From assembly GCF_002078875.1 (NCBI RefSeq), contig NC_034411.1, forward strand, positions 31,948,260-32,012,259: DNA of 64,000 nt. Reading direction: 5' to 3'. The stretch is from Numida meleagris (taxonomy: Eukaryota > Chordata > Aves > Galliformes > Numididae). Each line of letters opens with the position of its first letter. Within the stretch, counting starts at the first letter, position 1. A program made the translations under genes and the position numbers. Shown in pieces: positions 48,824 to 62,620 of this stretch. The notes under the pieces were generated by a model that was not told the DNA's origin, did not search any database, and saw nothing but the letters and a program-made list of their open reading frames with translations.

Positions 48824-49080
48824 TGTGCCTTAACATAGCTTCCAGGAGGATCTTCCCTGGCACAGACATGAGGCTCACTGGCCTGGAGTTCCATGCGTCT
48901 TCCTTTCTCCATTTCTTAAAAATGGGAGTGATGTTTTTCTTCTTCCAGTCGACAGGGACTTCTCCCGACAGCCATGACTTTTCAAATATGCTGAAGAGTG
49001 GCTTGGCAACTACATCATCCAGTTTCCTTGGGACCTTGAGATACGTATCACTGGGACTCTTGGACTTTTATGTGTGTCTT
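48824..49080 (-). mobile_element. CR1 LINE, 5'-ward part of the split element
   Basis: It continues the antisense CR1 interrupted at 48061. The blocks GCATAGCTTCCAGGAGGATC-type, AGGCTCACTGGCCTGGAGTT, TTCTTAAAAATGGGAGTGAT and CAGCCATGACTTTTCAAATA correspond to the central reverse-transcriptase region in antisense. It fades out near 49080. Confidence 0.85.
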
Positions 49081-49854
49081 TGGGAACCATAAACTTGTAC
49101 TTCCATTTGGCATTGCCTGTTTTACCTAATATCTTCTTATTTTCAAGCAGAACCTTTCTAAGTGTTCCCACTGGTACATGACTATGGACAGATATTTTCC
49201 ATTTTACTAAGAGTGAAGAGAAAACAAGCATGTTCTATACCAGCAGAAGTAAACACACAGTCAACTCCACAGGCACTCGGGGTATTCGCCTTTTATTACA
49301 TCTGTTAGGTATCATCTGGGACAGACGACTCCAGCGCTGCTGTGGATGTGGTCATGTGCTGACTCGTGGGAGAAGAAACGCTCACAGTTCACACGCAGAG
49401 ACCTTGGCTGCAGATGCACTGCTCACAGCACCAACAATGCCTGTGTGAGCAGTCAGAGTACACAAAGCTCCCCACTGTGACCCCTTGTTCCTTGGCTTCA
49501 TGTCCCCACATAAAAGGTGGAACATCCTGGGAGGTCAGGAGAACAAAAACTGCAGCTGGAAATTGCAGAGTGGGAGTATGGAGCTGGAGACATAGAGGAC
49601 CTGGGAAGATCTCCAGGGATAACTTATCCCACCCTGCTGCTTCCGAGTCTGGATCAAATATGCCTGTAACACACCCAATACATGCACGTCTGAGTTCTCT
49701 TGAAAACCTTCCTCGATGAAGATTCCACTTTATCCTCTGACACTTTCTCTGGGACTTTGTTTCCCCTTCCCAAATGTCACGCTTCAGCTTTCCTTCTCAC
49801 ACTTCAGACACACCACCTTTGATCCGCCAGGGACCCTGAGAATAGGTTCTTCTG

Positions 49855-49930
49855 TCTGCAGGCCTTTATGTATTTGAAGTCAGACATAGCGTCTCCCCTC
49901 AGTCTTCTCCAGACAGAGCCTTTCAGTCTC
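49855..49930 (-). mobile_element. Short degenerate CR1 fragment
   Basis: GTCTCCCCTCAGTCTTCTCCAG and neighbouring sequence resemble the antisense of the CR1 L-F-S-L-E-K-R segment. It is diverged and short. Confidence 0.4.
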
Positions 49931-51010
49931 CCTGTAGATTATAGTTTTTAGAGGTATGGCAATACTTGTCAGTTATTATTCCAGGCACCCAGCTGTGCTA
50001 TGTGTTATTCTTGAAGCCAGAGCTTAAAACAAGTGAGTAAGGCAGAATTATTTTTTTTTAAGATAAATCTCATATCACACAGCTCCAGAACTGCTATTTA
50101 CATTATTTTTTCCCTCTTTTCAGAGCAGAAAGCAATTTCTTTTCAGTATTTCATGTCCTGCAACAATTTCTCATGAGGTAATGGAAAATGCTGAATATAC
50201 ATAGTAAGAAGAAGCTATATTAGTTAAGTATGTGTAACTAACTTTGAATTTCATTGTGTATATTAGTTTATTGTTATAGCAATGTTGTGGTGATTAAAAG
50301 TGTTTCCTGTTCACATGGGAATAACACACAGGCTACTCATCCTCAGGAACAGCTACTTCTGCTTTAGCAGGAGCTATTTCCGTGATCTGCTTGGAAAACA
50401 TTATTCTTTAATTCTCCTCCTCATCTGGCTGCTAATCTTGTTTTGATGATCGGAAAAATACAACACTGTGAATGTGAATATTTGGGTGGAGTACACAAGT
50501 AGGACCGTCTTCTTCATCAAAGTTATCTTTCCTTTCTTTGCTTCAGTAATTAGCCATCTCTTCAGAATCCTTTTCCAATGATTGTGGAACTAAGACATCC
50601 CAAAGACATATCTTTTGTCACTTAAAATGTCCACTTTCTTTTGTTCAGAATGAGAATTATGAAAACTGGGTGGACATAGTGCAGACAGTAGTTCTTACCA
50701 GGATAAATTTCCACTGTGAAGTCGATAGATGTGCAATTCTTCTGTGGCCATAATACATTTTTCTTCTCATAGCTAATGCAGAGAACTCATTTAATGACTG
50801 CACCCAATTACTGGGCACTTTCCCTTGTAGCCACATGAAATAGTTGCTGTGGGATTCAGAGGAAGTTACAAGGCATTTCCGTATCCTGGTAGGGTTCTTT
50901 GTGTGTTCGCTCCTCACAGGCCTTTGGCTAAGCACACGCAGTAGCATTTCTTGGACCATCTTCAGAGAAGATGACAGGATTCAGGCTAATCTGCTGTGTT
51001 GAAAATAAAC

Positions 51011-51063
51011 TTTTTTTTTTTTTTTTTTTTTTTTGCATGGTGTATGTAAGCACGCCCTTTATT
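51011..51063 (-). pseudogene. 3' end of a possible retrocopy: AATAAA plus 24-nt poly(A)
   Basis: On the - strand AATAAA (51058-51063) is followed 23 nt later by 24 uninterrupted A residues (51011-51034), the layout of a polyadenylated mRNA end inserted in the genome. The sequence upstream (to about 51200) is not recognised, and no clear target duplication was found, so a chance A run or simple repeat remains possible. Confidence 0.35.
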
Positions 51064-54000
51064 TTCACTAAAATTGTCTTTTATGACAATGCCCATGCCT
51101 TCTAGCATGAGGGGGCACACACTGTAATGAGAACTGCATCTTGTAAAGGCTTTAGATGAGAATGAGGGCAAGAATCATGGGCAAAGAACATTACACTGAA
51201 GAAACACAATAAAAAATTGGCTATGCTGTGGAAAGTAAAAAAGATTAAAAACTAAGATATGTCATTTTATCTTCTAGCTACATGCAGCATGTGTTTCCCG
51301 TGTCTCATATTACAGGTAAATGTGAACCGAGGTTTTATGGTAATGCCACCAAGGAAGTATGATATCATCTCTCCCACAGGTGTTAAGTCAGTTTTCCAAG
51401 GTGTTTTTACATGGCATGCTTCAGAGCACTAGCACACACAGGTTACTTAAGCAATACCTGTAATTACAGGAGAGTTTGAGGAATAAACATTGTCTAGCCA
51501 GGTATGAGTTGTAAAACACCTCATGGCAAAATAGGTGATGTTATTCATCTTATCTTGGTAAATACTTGCTAGGGCTTGAATTTGAATGAAGGTAAATGAA
51601 GCTGATAATTTGGTTTATAAATGTGCAGCACGTAGATCTTATGTAATAAGACTAGTCATTAATAAGATAAATAGTCTGATAGTGCAGGAGCAAATTTTCC
51701 TATATTTTGACTTTTATAAGGCTATATTTCAGGCTACTGGTCTGCTCTTATCGAAGCTGTGAACCACAAACCAAATAAATGATACAAGATTACGAGAGGA
51801 AAAGTGACAAAAATCAGCATCAATAACACACCCAGCTTGATGCATTCATTTTCATATTGCATCATGAGAAGACTGGGTAACTTGAGATTGTTATTATTGT
51901 AGAATCATTATCTGCCCTTTGTATTCTTTGTGTTTACTTTTATTGAAAAAATTAATGCAATTAAACACGATGGAAATGACACATGCCTGCTAAGTCTATA
52001 TGCTATTTGTTATCTTTTATATTAGAAGCACGTGCATTACATACAGAAGCTGAGAAATTAAGTAAAAACCAGTAAACTGAACTTGTTATTTCAATGTAGT
52101 TCTAATGCATGGCTCCAGAACAGATTTGCAGCTGTCTTTCTTTAAGGTCTGGGATATTTGGGTAAGAAAACAGTCTATCTGTAAAGTCTATGTGTGAAAT
52201 ACTTCAGATATTTTCAGCTTAGATTTTGCTGGCTCATGTAAGAAAAGTTGGACGCTACCATTGTGATACTATTGAAACTCCTCATAACCATTAAGCAGAG
52301 GGCATGTCCACTGTGCTACAGCCCCAGCCTTGGCCATTGGCATAGAGCTACACTGAGCCACAGCTGCTGAGAATGATGCTTATTTGCACGGAGAGAGGCG
52401 TCCTTGAGATCTGCCATATTGGCCACTGCAGGGAATAGTCACTAGGATGTCTGCTGGGCCACCACTGGCTCCAGGATGGCTTCTCAGGGCCATCAAATCA
52501 GCTCAGCAAAATGGTATTCATTACACAGCTCCCTCAGAGAGCATCACCCCCCAGCATTTCCTCCTTGGGAGCCCAGAGGCAGAAGTGGATAGCAGCGTGT
52601 CTCATTGCTGCTGCAGTGCTGGTCCCTCACTTTGTTTTTCTTGGTGGTTTTTCACCGTCTGATCCCATTCAAGTGTCTTAGCAGATGTGCTTGACCACCT
52701 ACGGTCTTTTTGGACTGTTTTCCTTCCTGTCTTTTCAAGTTCAGCTATTCATGAAATCTGAACTATGTGTTGATCTCTGAGACTGTTCCAATTTCATTTA
52801 ATGCAGCAATTATTTAAAAAAAAGAAGTGGGCAGCAGTTCTGCAAAATATTTGTCCACATTTCTCTTGGATGCTTTCCTTTAATAAGCAGATGAGAGAAG
52901 GGTCTGGTTTTAGCTGGTTTCCTGCAGAGGCAAGGCATGGGCAGTACTTCCTGACTACACATACGTGTGTGTCTTATTCCTCCCAAACAGCTTTTTGAAT
53001 CCACTGGCTGCTCTGGGTTAGAGCTGCAGAGATCTGCACAATCCTGTATGTTCCTGTAAAAATCAGTTAAACCGTGCAGAAGATAAATGTAGCATCAAGG
53101 GTTCACCTTTTAATAGACACAATGCAAACACAAGACAGATCGACAGGGGCAGGTTCAGCAGCTCCACAACTCACATCACTCCTTGTAGGACTAATCAAAG
53201 TGTGTCTATTTTTCTTGGCTAGGAGTAAGGCAGTGTTTTTGTGGGCGCTGGGGACTTGAATTTTATGGAAGTCTTTATTAGAGCTTATTTCTCTTCTCTT
53301 TCACATTGCGTCTGGATAAGTCTGTTTTCTGGTTAATGTATGCATTATGGAGCCCCACAGGGCTTAATGCTGCACCTAATTCTTACGTGTATATGTTTTC
53401 TCAGTCCAGCTTTCCACTAAAGGCATTGCCATAAGGCATTGCTACATCAATCATTCTTCAGCACGTCTTCTTTCTTGCTGTCTCATCTTCTTCTCTTTCA
53501 TGCTGTGCTGGAGATTTAATGTTTATAGCACACAGGTTTTCAATAAAAAACAGCACTGAGCAAAACTGAAGTGATATTTTACAACCTTCACTGTTTACAG
53601 CTTTTACAGCTTCTATTTATAATCACTTTTTAATCTCTAGAACTATAATACTTCTGGCAATTTTTTTGCTCCTTCTCCTCTCCAAGGAGAAACCGCTGGT
53701 TGTCATTCAGTTTTCAGACATAGCTTTTCCCAACATAGGGCCCACTTGGATCCCTGTGGCCTGAGAACAGCAGATCTCCCCTGTCCTCATTCCCTCCTTG
53801 CTGTGTGTGTGCTGCTGCATCAGAGCTGCTGAAGCAGCCACTTCCCTAAGGGACTGGCCTGGGGACAACCAGAGTGCACTGTGGGCACGTGCTCGCCTCG
53901 ACGTGATGGTAGAAGCTGGCATCACACACAGCTCAGGCGCTGAGCACACCTCGCAGCAGTGCAGGGGCAGGCTGTTTCACAGCACCCCTGTCGTGCAAGG

Positions 54001-56985
54001 GATTCCTGCTTTCTAGGAACATATGAGCCTTTTCTAAGCTATTTAGTCTGCATATTTTGGATACCATGAATATGCACACTCAGTACTTGGGCCAATGGCT
54101 TGTGTTTTCACAGCAGGTGGTTTATCCTAAGTCTGTCACAGTCAGACTTGTTTTTATTCTGCGCAACCTCACACTACTAATAAATCCCAACTTGTATTTT
54201 TTTGCAGTTGATACAATTTTCTTCTCACTGGTACAGCAACATACTCTTCTATAGCTGTCAGAGAGATATTTGCTGCCCAAAATCTGTATTTTTGACCACT
54301 AAGTGTGGTAAAGTCAGTAAGGACCCAGATGCATTCGGCTCATCTGAATTTCTTTATGTGAAAACCCTCTATTTCTGCCTATGCTTATCTGCTACAGATT
54401 TGGAAGTAGATGAGTTTCTTCTAGATTCATCTGTAGCTGTTGTGGCAGTGCAAACAAAAGTGAATGAGGTCTGGCACTGACAGCATATGGACATCTCTCA
54501 TCATTTTATATCTGCCTTGGTATGTGAAATTGCTTTATGAGAAGTCCTTATGGACAGAAAGCTCTGTGTCCAAAAGGAAACTGTTTCATAAACCTGGAGG
54601 TTTTTTTGTTTGATGAGAGCACAGTGTCAACATTATGAAGGCATATATGAGCCCTCCCAGGGGCACTGATGTTGCTCAAAGGGCAACAAAGTTGTCCTGG
54701 GTAGAAAATTAAAAAAGCCCTAGTAATTTAGTGCTCCAATATTTGTAATCTGTGACACTTTTAATATGTACATTACACAAGCAAGATATTTAGGATCAAT
54801 TTCCTGCTAAATGTTTTGAGATGAGGACTCTTGCTTGCAATAAGTTTTATATGATGTCATGCAAATCATTAATGGCAGTTTTCAGTTCTTCAGTAAGTTA
54901 ATATCTGTAATGTGGGAAATAAGTTTATGCTATGGAAAGTACAAACCAAACAATGGCACTTGAAACCCGAGTCTCCGCTTTCACCAGAACAAAGCACGTA
55001 TTCTATTAGCCCAGCATCACAACATAATCACTATTCTTTTTAGGAAATGTGCACATTTCTTAGGTGGATTTGAAACAGTAATGTTGAAATCTAACAATGA
55101 CTATAGAAATCTGTGTGAAAGATAATGACTTGTGCTCTGCAACACTTGCTGTCAGCGTCTCTTTAGAAGAGGAGTGAAATTTCTAACTTGAAAGGAAAGA
55201 AGGCAGCATTGGATTTAGAAGTGTCTTAAAGAGACTAAATGAATTACTCATGTTTCACACACTGACACCTGAGATAGGAGCTGCTTTTATTAGTGACTGA
55301 CAGCATGGAGATGGAGTCACCTAGGAAAGCACCTGATAGTCTGATTTACTCATTGTCTTCCTCAACCTGAGAACAAAGAATTCTACAAGAAAATGATTTT
55401 GTAATGATGCCTCAGGCTGCTGGATGAAAAAATCTTGTTTGCTCTGGAATATGCTTAGCCCAGCAGTTTGATCTCCATGTCTCTAGGTATTCCCTACCAG
55501 GCATGATGCGTCTATCCCTTTCTGATTGCAGAGATACTAAAGCTTTCCTAGTTTCCCCTCCTGGCAGAAGAAGAGTAGAAAGGGCTGTTCCTGCCCCCTT
55601 CAATGAAGCCAAGCTTCCATAGAGACTGAAAAGATTAGTGTTATTTTTTTTCATTTGGGAGGGCTCAAGCAAAAGGGAATGTGTAAAATTAGACAACATA
55701 GGAAAGCATTTAGAGAAGTTAGATTTGTCACTTTTGTTACCTCTCACACCACAGAGGAGTAAGGGGGCAGTCAGAGATGAAATATGAGCAAATTCCAAAT
55801 AAATTAAAGGAAATATGTTTTACGTAATGAGTCTCATTGACTAAAGATAGCAACAAGTCTCAGGAGCAAGCAAGAGAAGGAAGACAGAGTGGGTACTTGT
55901 GTGAGCAGAGCAAATGTTCAGAGGAACTTTGAAAAGGCTCAAAAACAGGCTTGGGAGGCATGTAAAACCTGAGATAGTTGTAAAAATTCCACAAATCAAC
56001 CCTTTCAGCATTAAACATATAACTGTGATGCTCTTCATCCTTTGATCTTTTGAGCCTTTAGGTAAATGCACCCGTCAAGCCTCTTTGGTGTTAAGCAACA
56101 TATTAATTTACTGGTGTATCAGGTCTGTGCCTAGCTGCTATGAGGTGCTGCTGCTTCATGGATGACATTCTATCAGCGTCTAGCTTGTTGGTTTTTAAAG
56201 TCTTCAAAAAAGACCTTTAATCTCCCAAGAAGAAGAATTCGACCTCTCCTCTCTCTTTAAGATTTTAGACAAGTGGGAGAGCCTGTTTCCCTGTTAGGAA
56301 CGTTAGTACAGGGGATCTATTTGGGCAGGATCTAAGTACTTAACACATAAAATAAGTTTTGAACAGAGCAAGGTTTTTGTCTCTGATCACTACTGATGTG
56401 TATGCTAGTTGGTCCCCTCTGGATCTAAGTGCTCACTCTCCCAAAGGGGGATTTGGGTACTTGCTGGATCTCTGTGGAAGAGAATATCTACTTACATGTT
56501 ATTCTGTTCTGTAAAGATGTCATCTTGCAAGATTCTGCCTCCCAGTTTTGAGGAATCTTTGTTTGGGTTGTGCTCATGGCTCACCCTCTGGGCGAATACA
56601 TGGTCAACTTTTGCTCTTTTCTTCAAATTTTTATCTACTCCAGGCACGGGTCTTTGGATACAGGGATTTGTCAAGAGGTTTAGAAGTAATCTATGGGTAG
56701 GAAAAGATGAAATTCTTGCTGTTGGAAAGGAAAGACCTAGCTGTGTTCCCCATGCCCCTCTGGTAAGACCAGGGAGATGAGGGAAGAGATGACCTATGTT
56801 TACACATACGGCTGTGACATTTGTGTCACCCACATTGTGAAGTTTAGACTCACAAGCTAGACAGTAAGATGAAAGCTTCCTTTGTCACATGAGAAAAAAT
56901 ACTTAGCAAACCATAGTGAGGCATTTCAGCCTCACTTCTTATTCATTCTTTAACTGTTTTATTTCCTTCTAATGTGAGCCATCAA

Positions 56986-57015
56986 ACAACAACAACAACA
57001 ATGACGACGACAAAA
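56986..57015. repeat. (CAA)n with (GAC)n simple repeat
   Basis: Five or so CAA units, then ATGACGACGAC. Confidence 0.75.
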
Positions 57016-57429
57016 ACCTTGATGTTTTTATGAAGCACAGTTGCTTTTTCTTTGTAAATATGAAGCTAACTTATTCTACTGTAGCTGTCTTTGAGATCTG
57101 GTTTTTGATTCAATGGAAAAGTGATGACAGGTGTTGTCACGCAGAAATTAATTATTTCAGCATAACTGTCCGAGGTCTTGAATGATTTATTCTGTGTAAA
57201 GTATTTGGCAAAAGTAAAATCTACTTATCCTGTTTAAACAACAAGGGAAAATGGTTAAATCAAGCATTTCACTCTGCCCGCCTGAGTGATGCCGGTTGGA
57301 AACCAGCACCCTCTGCAGTACAACAGGCAGCGCAGAGGCTATTAAACTGATCCTTGGCAGGTTCTCATAACGGGGGATTTTCTCAGTGAGAAGAATGCCC
57401 ATGCTTGTTTTAGGCCAGCACCAAAACCA

Positions 57430-57453
57430 TTGTTGTTGTTCTTGTTGTTGTTT
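57430..57453. repeat. (TTG)n simple repeat
   Basis: TTG units with one TTC interruption. Complementary in sequence to the CAA run about 430 bp to the left. Confidence 0.7.
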
Positions 57454-60400
57454 TTCGCTGCATTAAAGCAGCTTACAGCCTTAAAAACAAAGGTCTTCGC
57501 TCCCCATATGCATTTCTTTGTTCTCATGAGAAGAAACCCGTGTCTGCCTGTTATAATAAACTGATGTACCAGTTTACTGTGAAGTTAATCAATGCTGACA
57601 GTACAACAGGAGTGACTGCAGCTTACATTGCAATAAAATATCTGTTTGTTTACAGATGGGATTTTGGAACAAACAAAGCGTTTTATAAATCAAAGACATC
57701 TCTTGCTGAACTTACCCTATTAAGGAGTAAAACATCTAATAACTAGAAAAAGATTGCTGTTTTGAGAAAGCCATTTATCTTAATTTCTTTTGAAAGAGCT
57801 GGTGGGTGATCCAGTCTCCATTTTGTTTACTTCAGCCAATGCAGCATTGCCATCTTTTAATTATATCCCACAGTTTCATGGGATTTTTCCTACATCCCGA
57901 TGACATGCAAATGCCAGTTTCTTCACTTCTTTCTTGTTTTAAGTAAATTCACATTGCTCTGGTTAGAGGGGGAAAAAAGGGTTATCAAACCAGAAGGCAA
58001 CGTGTGTTTTCTAAATTCTATAATGTATATACAAACATCATAAAATTCAATCTTTGTTATGAGTCAGGTCCAACCTAGGATTTTTTTGTTCTTGCTTTGG
58101 CAGTTTTGGTATTAGTTAGTCCCACCAAGATAGATACCGTCAAGACTGCTGTCCCATTTGCATATCTCCCAGTCTTCATCTATAATTTGTAACTTGATTG
58201 TGGGAATGAAGCAGCAGTTCTCGCCTCTTGGTTGCTGTTACTGTGCTAATCACCTTTGCATTCTTCTTAGTCAGGCATTTCAGATATGAACAGATTTGGA
58301 GATATATTTAGAAAAACACTACAAAGAATTTTCTTATCACTGTTTGCTATTTCCAAAAAATGCACCTTTTGCATTTTGAGGATGGACTGTGAGTTTAGAC
58401 TTCCTATATGACTGCATTTAACCCTTCTCCACATCTGCTGCTACTGATTAATATTTTATATTTTTTTAACAACTAAAAGCCTTAAATGTGTTCTGTATTC
58501 TTCCCTAATCACATTACTGGCTACAGGAGTTTGCATTTTGATAATGTACACAGAAGAAAGGGCAGCAGAGCGAAGAAACCCAGCTGGGAGTGTCCTGTGG
58601 TGCAGTAATTTGTAAAATATGAGAACTGAGTCCAGGAAGGACATTTTTGATCTTTGTACAACAAAACAACACTTAAAGTCTGCTGAAACTGAAAATAAGG
58701 TTCATTATTAGATTTGGTTGTTTGGCTCCTACAGGCAGGCTGCTCAATAGCATTCCCCTCCTGACAGTCGAGCAGGATGGATCTTCTCCCACCATGATGC
58801 TTGCCTGATGGTAGGAAATAGCAGCAATATCATATCTCAGTTTTTCTTTCATCAAGATAAATTCCTCCAGTATTCTTCTGCATGACGTACTCCACCGGTT
58901 ACTGCCATCCTGTTGGCCCTTCCTGGCCTGCCTCAGATTGAATTTGTCTTTCCTGAACACAGGCAGCAAGAAATATATACATCTTTGTAACTGAGATTTC
59001 ATGCATTTGTGCACATCAGTAATAACATTGCTTTTGCCGGGAACACCCTTAATTTTGTTGGCATCACACTCAGTGTAACGCAGCGTAGCTGGCAGGATCC
59101 AGCATATTGTGTGCCCACTTCACAGGGTGCACTGTCAACGCTTCTAAGGAATCACTAACAGTAACACAGCTAGCCTTTTTTAAAATGAGTTTTAATTTGA
59201 TGGTTAAGATTCATTGTTAACGAGTGGATGAGCCCCGTGCCGACAGGCAAGGCAGCAGCTGGGCTTGTAGCAGAGGGCTAAGGGGAAGCTGCACCTCTCT
59301 CAAAATGGACGGTGCGGTTTCTCTATGAGGCTCAGTCTCAGATTCACCCCTGGTTAAGCGCAGTACCTTGTTATTGCTGAGGCATTTCACACTCATTTGA
59401 AATCTCCATTGGAGGAGCCTGTCACAACCTGCCAGCTCCTTCCCTCGGGCACCTGCTGAGCCTGGGGTGCTCTCAACATGCTGCTTGGCGGCCTTGTAGT
59501 GTGCCCAACCTGTCCTGGCTTTGATGCAGCCCTGCCAGGAAAGCGGCATGTCAGAAACACTACAAAAGCAGAGATTTAGACAACTAGTGTCCCAGCAGCA
59601 AGGTTTCAGTGGCCTTCAGGAGCCAAGCCTGCTCCTGTGGTGTGCCCCAGGGAGTGGCTCATGGCCTGTCTGCACCCTGCTGCACCCCCACCTACTGCAG
59701 CATGGCCCTCTCCTTCTCCTATGGCTCCTTCAGTTGAAATGACTCAGTTTTGCTCACACTCTTCAAGCTCACAGTGACTGAGAGGATCTGGAAGGCTCTT
59801 GCTGGCTGGATGTAGTGGTCTGAATGAGGTAGTGCAGGGACATCTCGTCCCTGTGCCACCGTAGCACTTGGGATGTCTGCGCACAGCCAGAGGTTGCTTC
59901 CTGCCACACAACAGTGTGGTCGGAAGTCTCCCATCTGTATTCCTTCAGGGCTGACCCTCCCTTCCCTGAAATGGTGAGATTTGAGATTAGCCGTCACGTT
60001 CTTTACAAACAATCTTAATTGGCAGCAAGCTCAGAGAACAAATTAAAATGTTCTGTGGTGAACTTGAGACAGTAGAATTAATAGCTTGGCTGTAGAATTA
60101 ATAAGCACTGATTGCTTGCAGCAAGAAACTCTGAAGAGTCTGTTCTATCATTAGCTGCCTCTTACCACAACGGTATCACACTTTCTCCTTGGCTGAGGAA
60201 GTTACACTGGCACCTGCCTGCATCCTTGGCACTGGTGTTTCATCCCTCTGATTTCAGTGAGACTGGTGCCATGCCTGCTTCTTGCAGTTAAAAAGATAGC
60301 AATGGAGCTAGAGCTCAATTTGTTCAACTAGTGTTTTACTTTCTTGAACAAAACTGTATTCTGTTTTATTTTGTGTAACAGAATCTATAGAAACGTGGGA

Positions 60401-62495
60401 TAGTGCTAGAAACTGCTGGCAACTCCTGAAGTTACACCAGTTGGGACTTTGAAGAGAAATGGGAGGGAGGCACTGGCAAACCGTGGGCCACACAAGGACG
60501 CATCCATGAAGGCAGGCAGAGGTCACAGGCAGCAGCACTCCAGCCCTTGTTGCGGGGTCTGGGTGTGAGGGAAGTGCCAGTGTAACACACCCACACATCA
60601 AGGGGTGCCTGTCTCTGCTGGCATTTTTCAACCATGGTTTGTTGTACATAATCAGGAGACGTTTTATCATACCTAGCTCAAAGTGTGCTGAACCCAGCAG
60701 GAATCTTTTCAGTGATTTCAGTCAGATTTAAATTACACTTTTAGAGTATGGCTCCTTCCCTATGCCAAATGCTCAGTCAAAATAATCTAGCCCATTTTAC
60801 CAAATCCTACAGAGCCAGCTTTTCAAATAAGCCTTTGGCAGTGAAGAATCAGTGAGAGATGCAGAGGGGAAAGCTATGGCTCGTGTAGCTTTTGTGGCTG
60901 ACTTACCTGAGCCACCGCTCTGCAGGTGAGCAGTAATTGAGCTGGCCCTGCGGTGGCCGTGGGCTGGGGTGGGTGGAGGAGCCTCCTCTGCTCATCCTAC
61001 CTGCAACCCCATGCTCCTCCGGCACAGTGACACAAGATGCTTCAGTCAGGGCAGGGGGAGCACTTGCGAGTAATTCTTGATTCCATTATTTTGGTTTATT
61101 TCAAATACCAGTTCCTAGTCTGCTGGGGGTAAATGGATGATACAGGCTGAAAGAGTGAATCTTACAAAAGCTTTCACCTTTTTCAGCTAAGCCATTTCAA
61201 GTCACATGTTTTCTCAAAACATTTGCTACTCTGTGGAAGAGAGCTCTGAGGCTGAGGAAAATGTAAAATAATGTGATTTCCCTCCTTTTCTGGAAGCTAC
61301 CTCTCTGTAGCTTTTTTTTCAATTATCTCCCTTTATGGATAATTTCTTTATAAATAATGAGAAGGGAAAAAAAAACATCAGTATCTGCATGAAGCACCTT
61401 TCCAGTTCAAAAATAACAATATGAATAGAAAATTTAAATAGTAAATATGTGGAAAAAGAGGCAATCTAATTTTTAAGACCTTTCTATTTCAGTTGATTTC
61501 CAAAATAAATTCTTAAAAAAAATCCAACCGAAATCTAATCACGAAAGAAAGTGCAAGAGATATTATTAGTGAGATTGTATCTACTGAAATTGGCCAAGTA
61601 CTTACATAGGTTGCTGAAAGAAATTTGATGCTTAATTCTTTCAGACAATTTTGATGTTGCCAGAGGTGATGTTCCACCTGCCTACAGGAAACTATCTGCA
61701 ACTTTACATCTTAAAAAAAAATGAAATTTATATTAATCATCTCATTTACAAGCTACTGGTACTATACATGCTGCTGCAGATTAAATAACTCCTTGGCTTG
61801 GTTTCAAATAGTAGAAAACAAGGTTCTACTCCCACATCTTCCCTTGCTGATTAGGCTGCTGTTTAGATTCTTTTTATCACATCTGGAGCTCTCAGCAGGA
61901 GGGATTGTTTGGCCCTGAACATTAAAATTGGTCTGATGACAATCTGATGGAAATGTATCATGTTTTCACACTGACATTTATGTCTATGCAGGCAAACAAG
62001 TTACTGTGGTGGTAAGCCAGCTAACTAGGAATGATGGGTCATGATCATGCTATTATCTTGTGCTATATTCTGTAAGCTACCTGAGAGGGATAAGATCCCT
62101 TGCATTTCCTATGGGTACTGCAGAGTCAGACCGTATAAACAGCAATCATTTTGAGCTAGTTGATATGCTGTTAATTCAGCCCTGGCTTCAGCCTTGGTAT
62201 CTTCTTCATTTGATGATCCCCTAAGGAAGGAAAAGTGCCTAGGGAGTTAAGGAACTGAAGAGGTGTATTTAGATGTTACCAGGCTCTCCATCACTTCATG
62301 CATTTGCAGATGGTGACGTTCCAAGGTTAAAGGGGTGAGGCACGATCAAGGGCACTTCTCACCCTAGTAACAGGTCTTATGGTGGACAAGTTGTTCTTAG
62401 CACTCTTCACTCTCTTGCTGCTCACTGGCAAAGCTAGTCTACTGCCTGCAGAAGATGTCTCTTCATGTCATTATGACTTTCAGTGCTCGTTCGTG

Positions 62496-62620
62496 TCCTT
62501 TCTTTCTTCCTTCCACCTTCCCTCTCTCCTTCTATCCCTTTTTCCCTTCCTCCCTCCCTCTGTCTGTCCTTTCCTCTCTTCTTTTCTTCCCTCCTTCCTT
62601 CCCTTCTTTCTTCCTCTCCT
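62496..62620. repeat. Polypyrimidine (CCTT/CTTT) tract
   Basis: About 125 nt of almost pure C/T on the + strand with only a few purines. An open frame across it (62379-62804) is low-complexity and not credible as a gene. Confidence 0.85.

Larger units (their letters stand above)
49931..62495. other. AT-rich intergenic desert
   Basis: No gene with recognisable domains. Items seen: a possible decayed coding segment (50340-50960, -), a poly(T) run with upstream poly(A) signal (51011-51063), CAA/GAC (about 56986-57015) and TTG (about 57430-57453) simple repeats. Open frames are short and unmatched to any family I know. Confidence 0.5.
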
